In this document: positions 42,499-50,952 of the stretch, piece after piece
Position numbering within the stretch: the first letter of the stretch is position 1
Layout: every line of letters starts with the position of its first letter
Assembly: GCF_010731895.1 (NCBI RefSeq)
Contig: NZ_AP022596.1
Coordinates: 1,922,001 to 1,986,000 of the forward strand
Direction of reading: 5' to 3'
DNA: 64,000 nt
DNA from: Mycolicibacterium helvum
GTDB lineage: Bacteria; Actinomycetota; Actinomycetes; Mycobacteriales; Mycobacteriaceae
Position numbers and translations under genes: made by a program
The notes under the pieces: generated by a model
Told to the model about the DNA's origin: nothing
The model's input: the letters and a program-made list of their open reading frames with translations, nothing else
The model's database searches: none

Positions 42499-42714
42499 AT
42501 GATCGGCATGGAACGTTCGAGAAGGTCGACAGTCGTGCCGCTCTCGTCCGGCGCGATCAATCCGCACCGGGGCCTGATGGCTTTCCTGATGGTCGCCATC
42601 TTCATCGCCGGCATCGTCGGCGTCGTGGTGGCGCTGTCAATGGGCCACGCAGCGGCGGTGCTGAGCATCGTGCTCATCGCGTTCGGGCTGATCGCCGCAG
42701 CCGCGATCTGCTGA
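42499..42714 (+). CDS. Small membrane protein
   Basis: 71 residues: a basic, Ser-rich N-terminus followed by two closely spaced hydrophobic segments (GLMAFLMVAIFIAGIVGVVVALS and AAVLSIVLIAFGLIAAAAIC) that form a hairpin. GGAGGT lies 6 bp before the ATG. It is alone in its unit, behind a CRP-like site. I do not recognise a family. Confidence 0.65.
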   Translation: MIGMERSRRSTVVPLSSGAINPHRGLMAFLMVAIFIAGIVGVVVALSMGHAAAVLSIVLIAFGLIAAAAIC

Positions 42715-43034
42715 CGTCGCGCAGACATTGGGTTGCCGGCGCGTGCGGTCGGCTACTGGCACGCGCCGATAACGCCGGTTCGGCACCCGCATCTGTGGAG
42801 TGGAATTCCTTGCGGCCCATTGTGACTCCAAGCATCATTGCCCCACCGCAACTTTGAAGTCTGGCATACGAATACCAGCATCGGCGGGGCGCCCGTTCGG
42901 TCGCAAGGGACGTTTTCTCGCCCGTGGTTACGACGGCTGAGGAAGGTATTTCGGCAGCCGGATTACGCCTCATCCCAGCCATCTGCCGGCCGCACCGCGG
43001 CCACCAAATAGCCTTCGCCGTTGATAGATTGACG
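42715..43034. other. Intergenic region with one imperfect palindrome
   Basis: No gene is recognised between the small membrane protein and the AraC regulator. The imperfect palindrome CTGGCATACGAATACCAG (42861-42878, 14 of 18 symmetric) may be a regulator site. A GTG at 42924 could extend the AraC gene into this region. Confidence 0.45.
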
Positions 43035-43820
43035 ATGATGCCGGAAGCCCGCCGCTCCTTCGACCCCGTGGTCCCACCCCGGGACATCACACCACCTCAC
43101 GGCGCGTGGCTCCCCCACGGTTTCCACATCGATGTGCATTCGCACACCGACGGACAATTGGTGTACGCGGCGTCTGGGGCATTGACCACCACCACCGAAC
43201 GAGGGACATGGATCGCACCTGCCACCCGGGTGACATGGACACCGCCCGGATTCGTCCACTCCCATCGCTTTTACGGGCGGACCGATGTACGTCTTGTCAT
43301 CATCCCTGCCGAACTGTGTGATGGCGTGGTTGCCTTTCCCAGCGTGTTCGTGGTGACTCCGCTACTGAGAGAGGCGCTGCTCGCCCTGACCGGTCGGCGG
43401 GAAGTCCGCCCCGGCAGTTACGAACGCCTGCGAGCGGTGTTGATCGATGAGCTCGGCGAGGCCCCGGATCAGTCGTTGCATCTGCCGGAGCCGTGCGACG
43501 ACCGTCTGCGTACGGTCACGGGCCTTCTGCACGACGATCCTGCGATCTCACTGAACCTGAGCGAGCTAGGTCGCGCTGCGGGAGCAAGCGAGCGCACTCT
43601 CAGCCGTCTCTTCCACACCGAACTAGGCATGAGTTTTCACCGTTGGCGCACTATTTTGCGCGTACACCACGCGCTCGTGCATCTGACCAACGGGAACTCC
43701 GTCACAGACACCGCGACCAAATGCGGCTGGTCTAACACCACAAGCTTCATTGACGCGTTCACCGCCGTCGTCGGCCAAACGCCAGGTCGCTACCAAGCGG
43801 AACTTCGCCAAGGCAGCTGA
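43035..43820 (+). CDS. AraC-family transcriptional regulator
   Basis: About 261 residues. The N-terminal cupin-like sensor is GFHIDVHSHTDGQLVYAASGALTTTTERGTWIAPATRVTWTPPGFVHSHRF. The C-terminal double helix-turn-helix is LNLSELGRAAGASERTLSRLFHTELGMSFHRWRTILRVHHALVHL...GWSNTTSFIDAFTAVVGQTPGRYQ. ATG codons at 43035 and 43038 give the usual length; no strong ribosome binding site is seen. It converges on the TetX-like monooxygenase. Confidence 0.85.
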   Translation: MMPEARRSFDPVVPPRDITPPHGAWLPHGFHIDVHSHTDGQLVYAASGALTTTTERGTWIAPATRVTWTPPGFVHSHRFYGRTDVRLVIIPAELCDGVVAFPSVFVVTPLLREALLALTGRREVRPGSYERLRAVLIDELGEAPDQSLHLPEPCDDRLRTVTGLLHDDPAISLNLSELGRAAGASERTLSRLFHTELGMSFHRWRTILRVHHALVHLTNGNSVTDTATKCGWSNTTSFIDAFTAVVGQTPGRYQAELRQGS

Positions 43821-43919
43821 TCAACGTCAGCTCCGTGCCGAAATCCGTTGGCGCTCTGGCACGCAACCGCCCATGCCGGCCCGGCGAGCAACGCGCTGCC
43901 GCGATGAACGAACCCCGCC

Positions 43920-45119
43920 TCATAGGTAATTCGCAAACACAAAATCGTCCGCAATCCTCCTTGCGCGCTTCGCCGGGCTGGGTTTCAAGATTTTCTGCAC
44001 GACGCGGCCTGCGACAAGTCTTTGCGCGCGATGTGTGAGAGAGACCCCAAGCCGTGTTTTCGGATGTATCAACCGAATACGACCTGGGCTCAATCTATTC
44101 TGCGACGCCTCGACATACGGGCGCACAAGACCTTCGTAACTATCAAAGGCGTGCGCATGATCCGCGCTCCTTTTGATTTCGCCAGCGAGCACATACGCTC
44201 CGACGATAGATAACGCCGTGCCCGCCCCAGTGAACGGCGTCGGGCAACAAGCAGCGTCGCCGACCAGAACGAACCGACCCTTCGACCAGCTCGACGCTTG
44301 AACCTGGCTCATCGGGCCGAAGTAAAAATCGTTGACCTTGTCCAGATCCGCACTGATTCGGTCGGCGACGGTGCCTCGACCTCTCAGCGCTTGGCAAAGC
44401 AACTCCCGCCTCACACCGGGCTCATCATCATTGATGCCAGTTTCGTTCCTGAGGAAGGTCACGAGGACCGTAGTCTCTGCCTCGTTTCCCGGCCTCAGAG
44501 TAATGAACGTTCCCCCAACACCATTTACCGAATGGGCCCATTTATCATCCTCGGGACGTCGTGGGATCTTGAAGAACGACATGTACGCCCCCAAGTAACG
44601 GAAGTGGGTCTCCGCGGCCAGTACCAAACCCCTGGTCGAAGAATTGATACCCTCGGCGCAGATTACAAGCTCAAACTCCTCGCTCTCACCATTATCAAAA
44701 TTCACCGATATGCAATCATCCTTCTCATCAAGACCAGTGACGAAGCGCCCGAATCGATATTCACAGTCGTCTTTCGTGGCTTCAAACAGTACCTGCGCGA
44801 AATCGCCCCGAAGGATTTCAAAGTCGCTGGTAAGGCATGCGAATGCGCCCTTCGGAAGCACCGCCACCACATTCCCAGCAGCATCAAGATATTTCTGGCC
44901 TTTTTCCTGCGTATTCCGTGCTTCGATCCTTTCGGACAGGGCCATCCGGTCGACGACTTGTTGACCCGCACCTTTGATATCGACGTTCTGACCGCCGTCC
45001 CTTAGTGCACGAGCTTTTTCTACGATGACGACAGAATAGCCATATTGGTTCAGCCAGTACGCGCACGTGGGGCCGGCGATGCCTGCACCACAGACCAAGA
45101 TCTTCTTTGTTATCTCCAC
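43920..45119 (-). CDS. FAD-dependent monooxygenase, TetX/rifampicin-monooxygenase-like; low G+C
   Basis: 399 residues. The FAD motif is ILVCGAGIAGPTCAYWLNQYGYSVVIVEK, the DG region is ELVICAEGINSSTR, and the GD motif is VLVGDAACCPTPFTGAGTALSIVGAYVLAGEI. This is the class A family that includes TetX and other small-molecule hydroxylases. Sampled coding sequence is about 45-50% G+C, far below its neighbours, with AT-rich codons. This indicates recent acquisition. The GTG start follows GAGGATATT. Its substrate, including any antibiotic, cannot be told from sequence. Confidence 0.85.
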   Translation of the reverse strand: MEITKKILVCGAGIAGPTCAYWLNQYGYSVVIVEKARALRDGGQNVDIKGAGQQVVDRMALSERIEARNTQEKGQKYLDAAGNVVAVLPKGAFACLTSDFEILRGDFAQVLFEATKDDCEYRFGRFVTGLDEKDDCISVNFDNGESEEFELVICAEGINSSTRGLVLAAETHFRYLGAYMSFFKIPRRPEDDKWAHSVNGVGGTFITLRPGNEAETTVLVTFLRNETGINDDEPGVRRELLCQALRGRGTVADRISADLDKVNDFYFGPMSQVQASSWSKGRFVLVGDAACCPTPFTGAGTALSIVGAYVLAGEIKRSADHAHAFDSYEGLVRPYVEASQNRLSPGRIRLIHPKTRLGVSLTHRAQRLVAGRVVQKILKPSPAKRARRIADDFVFANYL

Positions 45120-45321
45120 AATATCCTCACAATTCCGGTCGTTGCGATCGACGTGTAGAGGATGGTCCCCTAAATGAATCGGGGAGCACTACCGGAAATG
45201 TGTCATTCGATGCCGGAAACCCGCCAAGCTATGACACCGCATAGTTTCAAATAAGTTGAAGTAATGGGGATGAAGAATCTTTAGCTGTACTGACTCATCC
45301 CTGGTGCCTACCGTCATCCCC

Positions 45322-45921
45322 ATGACCTCACCCCTGCTCGTCGGATTTCTGACGTCCTTCACCCTGATTGCCGCCATCGGCGCGCAGAACGCGTTCGTGC
45401 TGCGCCAGGGCATCCGACGCGAGCACGTCCTCGCGGTGGTCAGCGTGTGCGCGGTCTCCGACCTGTTGCTGATCACCGCCGGCATCGCCGGAATCGGGGC
45501 GGTCATCACCGCCCACCCCCAAACGGTGACCGTCGCCAAGATCAGCGGCGCGGGCTTTCTGTTCGTCTACGGTGCGCTGGCGGCCCGCCGGGCCATGAAA
45601 CCGTCGACCATGGCACCGGCTCAGAACGGCTCGGCCCGCCTGATCTCGGTTGTGCTGACCTGCCTGGCGATGACGTTTCTCAACCCCCACGTCTACCTGG
45701 ACACCGTCGTGTTGCTCGGCACACTGGCCAACCAGCACGCCGACAGTCGGTGGTTGTTCGGCATCGGCGCGGTAACCGCCAGCGTGGTCTGGTTCTTCGG
45801 GCTTGGGTTCGGCGCGCGCCGGCTTTCCGGCCTGTTCGCCGTCCCGCTGACGTGGCGAATTCTGGACGGCCTGATCGCGGTCACAATGGTTGGGCTCGGC
45901 ATCTCGCTGGTGGTGAGCTAA
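45322..45921 (+). CDS. lysE: LysE-family amino acid exporter
   Basis: 199 residues with six hydrophobic segments. The family signature at the N-terminus is [33 protein letters not shown], and [20 protein letters not shown] is the second conserved segment. It exports L-lysine/L-arginine under control of LysG. The ATG at 45322 gives a normal LysE start; a GTG at 45304 is also in frame. It has the same orientation relative to lysG as in M. tuberculosis but is separated from it by about 6 kb. Confidence 0.9.
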   Translation: MTSPLLVGFLTSFTLIAAIGAQNAFVLRQGIRREHVLAVVSVCAVSDLLLITAGIAGIGAVITAHPQTVTVAKISGAGFLFVYGALAARRAMKPSTMAPAQNGSARLISVVLTCLAMTFLNPHVYLDTVVLLGTLANQHADSRWLFGIGAVTASVVWFFGLGFGARRLSGLFAVPLTWRILDGLIAVTMVGLGISLVVS

Positions 45922-45930
45922 TCTCGCGCC

Positions 45931-46917
45931 GTGAGGGCGCAGTGGACGAGGCGCGGGTTTCTTGGGGCCGCCGGCGCGGCGGGCGCGCTGCTGGCCGCGG
46001 CGTGCTCATCGGACGGCTCGAGTGATGACGCCACCCCCACAACGGTGACCATCAAGCACCTCTTCGGCGAAACCACCATTCCGGCACCGCCCACGCGCGT
46101 CGTCAGCGCCGGGTTCACCGAGCAGGACGATCTCCTCGCGGTCGGCGTCGTACCCATCGCCGTGACCAACTGGTTCGGTGACCAACCGTTCGGGGTGTGG
46201 CCGTGGGCACTGCCCAAACTCGGATCCGCCCAACCCGTTGTGCTCAACCTGGACAACGGAATTCAAGTGGACCAGATCGCCGCGCTCAAGCCCGACCTCA
46301 TCGTGGCGATCAACGCAGGCCTCGACGCCGACACCTACAAGAAACTGTCGGCGATCGCACCGACCATCGCCCAGTCCGATGGCGACGCCTTCTTCGAGCC
46401 GTGGAAGGTCCAAGCCACCGCGGTCGGAACCGCGGTGTTCCAGGGGCGCCAGATGAAGCAGCTCGTCGCGGGCGTCGACGACAAATTCGCCGACGTCGCG
46501 AAGAACAACCCCGCGTTCAAGGGCAAGAAGGCATTGCTGCTGGCCGGCAGTTTCGTTGGCGACACCCTGACCGCGACGCTGCCCGGGTGGCGCACCGAGT
46601 TCCTGACCGCGATGGGCTTCCAGGTTCCCGACAGCATTGGCGCCTACGCCGCCGACGACAACCGGGCCGCCATTCCCCGCGACAAACTCGCCGAGGCCCT
46701 CGATTCCGCTGATGTGCTGATCTGGTCCACCGAGAGCGACGCCGATCAGGCTGCGCTGCTGGCTGACCCGTCCGTTGCCGCCCTGGCGGCCACCAAAGCC
46801 AACCGGAACGTCTTCACCGGCAAGGACCTCGCCGGGGCGATCGCGTTCGCGTCGCCGCTGTCCTATCCGGTGGTGGCCGATCAACTGCCACCGCTGCTGT
46901 CCAGCGCGCTGCGCTGA
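45931..46917 (+). CDS. fecB2: Periplasmic Fe(III)-siderophore binding lipoprotein (FecB2-like)
   Basis: 328 residues. A Tat-type signal (TRRGFLGAAGAAGALLAAAC) ends in a lipobox with Cys25, so it is probably a folded, exported lipoprotein. The mature part is a periplasmic-binding-protein domain (TRVVSAGFTEQDDLLAVGVVPIAVTNW, IAALKPDLIVAIN, SIGAYAADD). It would capture a ferric siderophore or heme outside the membrane. The nearby order with pxpB, pxpC and aac matches Rv0265c-Rv0262c of M. tuberculosis. No cognate permease is adjacent. No IdeR box was found. Confidence 0.87.
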   Translation: MRAQWTRRGFLGAAGAAGALLAAACSSDGSSDDATPTTVTIKHLFGETTIPAPPTRVVSAGFTEQDDLLAVGVVPIAVTNWFGDQPFGVWPWALPKLGSAQPVVLNLDNGIQVDQIAALKPDLIVAINAGLDADTYKKLSAIAPTIAQSDGDAFFEPWKVQATAVGTAVFQGRQMKQLVAGVDDKFADVAKNNPAFKGKKALLLAGSFVGDTLTATLPGWRTEFLTAMGFQVPDSIGAYAADDNRAAIPRDKLAEALDSADVLIWSTESDADQAALLADPSVAALAATKANRNVFTGKDLAGAIAFASPLSYPVVADQLPPLLSSALR

Positions 46918-46940
46918 CCAGTCGTGCTTGGATAACATCT

Positions 46941-47657
46941 GTGACGAGCAGCCCTGACACCGCGCGCCCAGCCGCCCCGACCCCTGGATTCGCTCAAGTC
47001 GGCTCGCTCTACTATCCGGGCCTCGTCGCCGTATTCACCGCGCTGGTGATCATCTCCAACGTCACTGCCACCAAGGGGGTCGCGTTCGGGCCCGTGATCG
47101 GGAACTGGTCGATCATCACCGACGGCGGCTTCATCGTCTTCCCGTTGACCTACGTGATCGGGGACGTGCTCTCCGAGGTGTATGGGTTCAAGGCCGCGCG
47201 GCGGGCGATCGTCCTCGGCTTCGCGATGAACATTCTGGCCGCGCTGGCATTCTGGGTGACCATCTATCTGCCGGCCGCCGACTTCTACACCAATCAAGAA
47301 CATTTCGAGAACATCGTCCACGCCTACACCCAGTTGATCGTGGCCGGCCTGGCCGGTTTCATCGTCGGCCAGACGATCAACGCCTGGACCGTCGTCAAGA
47401 TCAAGGCCCGCACCAAGGAGAAGCACCTGTGGGCGCGGCTGGTCGGCTCAACCTTCGCCGGGCAACTCGGTGACACCCTGGTGTTCTGCAGCATCGCCGC
47501 CGGCGCCATCGGCATCAACTCCTTCGGCGACTTCGTCACCTACACCGCACTGGGATGGATCTACAAGACCGCCGTCGAAGTGGTCATGCTGCCCATCACC
47601 TACCGGGTGATCGGGTACATCAAACGCCACGAGCCGACGTACACCCAGCTGGTCTGA
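46941..47657 (+). CDS. Queuosine precursor transporter (VUT/YhhQ family)
   Basis: 238 residues with about six membrane segments. Family motifs are VIISNVTATKGVAFG, FPLTYVIGDVLSEVYGFKAARRAI, AGLAGFIVGQTINAWTVVKIK and RLVGSTFAGQLGDTLVFCSIAA. It imports 7-cyano-7-deazaguanine or a related queuosine precursor. GTG start, 24 bp after fecB2. It is inserted in the otherwise familiar fecB2-pxpB-pxpC-aac order. Confidence 0.88.
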   Translation: MTSSPDTARPAAPTPGFAQVGSLYYPGLVAVFTALVIISNVTATKGVAFGPVIGNWSIITDGGFIVFPLTYVIGDVLSEVYGFKAARRAIVLGFAMNILAALAFWVTIYLPAADFYTNQEHFENIVHAYTQLIVAGLAGFIVGQTINAWTVVKIKARTKEKHLWARLVGSTFAGQLGDTLVFCSIAAGAIGINSFGDFVTYTALGWIYKTAVEVVMLPITYRVIGYIKRHEPTYTQLV

Positions 47658-47678
47658 CGTATGAGTCGGTGAACGAGT

Positions 47679-48331
47679 GTGGCGACAGATCTCGTGGTGA
47701 CCACCACAATCCGTGACTACGGCGACCAGGGGTTGCTGCTCGAATGCGAGTCGACCGAGCAGGTGCTGACACTGGCCGCGGGACTGCGCCAAGCACAGCT
47801 GTCCGGAGTGCTCGACATCGTCCCGGCCGCCCGCACCGTCCTGATGAAGCTCGCCGATCCGCAACACCAGGCACCTACCCGTCAGCGACTTCTGCGGCTA
47901 CACATCGACGCCCCTGATCCGGGCGATCACCGGGGCGCAGACGTCGACGTGGTGATCGAGGTGGTCTACGACGGCACCGATCTCGCCGACGTCGCCGCGC
48001 ACACCGGCATGGACATCGCCACCGTGATCGAAGCGCACACCGCCACACCCTGGCAGGTCGGATTCGGTGGATTCGCGCCGGGTTTCGCCTATCTGGTCGG
48101 TGGCGATCCCCGCCTGGCGGTGCCCCGGCGCAGCGACCCGCGCACCGCCGTACCGGCCGGATCAGTCGGACTGGCCGGCGAGTTCAGCGGCATCTACCCG
48201 CGCCAGTCGCCCGGTGGTTGGCAGCTGATCGGACGTACCGATGCGGTGCTGTGGGATATCGACCGGCCGCGGCCGGCACTGCTGGAACCCGGCATGTGGG
48301 TTCAGTTCCAGGCGATCACCGGCACCCCCTG

Positions 48332-48332
<1 letters not shown>
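47679..48332 (+). CDS. pxpB: 5-oxoprolinase subunit B
   Basis: 217 residues of the allophanate hydrolase subunit 1/KipI family. Motifs are [73 protein letters not shown]. With PxpC, and PxpA encoded elsewhere, it hydrolyses 5-oxoproline to glutamate with ATP. GTG start; the stop overlaps the pxpC start (TGATG). It is the equivalent of Rv0264c. Confidence 0.9.
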
Positions 48333-49787
<1,455 letters not shown>

Positions 49788-50008
49788 CGACGCCGATAGA
49801 TAGTTGACGGAATATAACAGCCCGTGTCGTTGTTCCGATCTGCCCGCGTGCACGCGGACGGCACCTTCGGGGACTAGCTGCACCGCAACAACTCTGAGCC
49901 ATTCCGCGCTCAGCCAGGCCGTCGACCAGCAAACCTGTGAAGTGGCCGTGAGCGAGATTAGCCTGGGCTTTGATTGCCGCTACATAGCACGCGTGATATA
50001 GATACCGG

Positions 50009-50497
50009 GTGGGAAATCAGCTGACCGATCAAGACGTCAGCGAGTGCGTCGGCGATGCCCTCGACCAAGCAATGGATCTGACGATCCGGTTCCTCGCCGA
50101 CCGTGCCGACCTGAGCGCATCCGCGGCATTCACGCTCAACCAGGTGTGTCGCGAAGGTCCTATCCGGTTGACCACGCTGGCCGCCAAAGAGGGCGTCAGC
50201 CAGCCATCGATGACCCAGTTGGTCCAGCGGTTGGAGCGCGCGGGGCTGGTGAGCAGGCTTGCCGATCCTGACGACGGCCGGGCCTGCTTGATCGCCATCA
50301 CGGACCAGGGGCAGGCGTTGCTCAACGAGCGCAAGCGCATGCGCCGGGAACGGCTGGCGACGTTGATCGCAACACTGACCGACGAGGAGCAGGCGGCGTT
50401 GTGGCTCTCTTCGCGAGTTGCGTTCCCGCTCATCTGCCAGCTCGCTGCAAATGCCGGCGGCGCTACTGAAGCGGCCGCACCGCGGCCGGTGGCTTGA
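50009..50497 (+). CDS. MarR-family regulator upstream of mmpS-mmpL
   Basis: 162 residues. The winged helix is FTLNQVCREGPIRLTTLAAKEGVSQPSMTQLVQRLERAGLVSRLADPDDGRACLIAITDQGQALL. GTG start. It is the first gene of an operon with mmpS and mmpL, 14 bp from mmpS. In M. tuberculosis the MarR-type MmpR5 (Rv0678) represses mmpS5-mmpL5; the role is probably similar here, though that gene is divergent and this one is co-directional. Confidence 0.87.
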   Translation: MGNQLTDQDVSECVGDALDQAMDLTIRFLADRADLSASAAFTLNQVCREGPIRLTTLAAKEGVSQPSMTQLVQRLERAGLVSRLADPDDGRACLIAITDQGQALLNERKRMRRERLATLIATLTDEEQAALWLSSRVAFPLICQLAANAGGATEAAAPRPVA

Positions 50498-50511
50498 CGG
50501 AAGGTGTTCGG

Positions 50512-50952
50512 GTGAAAGCTATTCCGGTGGGTCGCGTACTGAAACGCATCTGGATCCCGGTGGTCCTCGTGGTGGTGCTGGCGGTCTCCGGCCTGGTCGT
50601 TTCGCGTCTGCACAAGAAGTTCGGGTCGCAGGACCTGAACGCCGGCGCCGGTGCGGGCATCGAGATCGTCCAGTTCAATCCCAAAGTGATGGTCTACGAC
50701 GTCTATGGCGCGCCGGGGACCACCGCACAGATCAGTTATTTCGACCCGGAAGCCAAGGTGCACACCGTCACCGTGCCACTGCCCTGGTCGATCACCCTGT
50801 CGACAACGTTGCCTGCCGTCAGCGCCAGCCTTATGGCGCGAACGGATGGCGATCAGATTGGATGCCGCGTCACCGTGAACGGAACCGTCCGTGAAGAGCA
50901 ATCGGCCGATGGCATCAATGCCCAGACCTACTGCCTGGTGAAGTCCGCATGA
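50512..50952 (+). CDS. MmpS-family membrane protein
   Basis: 146 residues: one N-terminal membrane segment (IWIPVVLVVVLAVSGLVVSRL) and a periplasmic beta-rich domain with a conserved pattern (KVMVYDVYGAPGTTAQISYFDPEAKVHTVTVPLPWSITLSTTLPAVSASLMA...CRVTVNGTV). It is the accessory subunit of an MmpL pump. The GTG at 50512 has GGAAGG 7 bp upstream; a TTG at 50494 overlaps marR and is less likely. The stop overlaps the mmpL ATG. Confidence 0.9.
   Translation: MKAIPVGRVLKRIWIPVVLVVVLAVSGLVVSRLHKKFGSQDLNAGAGAGIEIVQFNPKVMVYDVYGAPGTTAQISYFDPEAKVHTVTVPLPWSITLSTTLPAVSASLMARTDGDQIGCRVTVNGTVREEQSADGINAQTYCLVKSA

Noticed and set aside
49956..49976. IdeR-like sequence (ATTAGCCTGGGCTTT) upstream of the MarR-MmpS-MmpL operon.
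   Set aside because: Only about 10 of 19 positions match the consensus, no better than chance for this composition.
49804..50001. A 65-codon plus-strand frame between aac(2') and marR.
   Set aside because: No ribosome binding site, Cys/Thr-rich shadow-like composition, and it occupies the expected promoter region.
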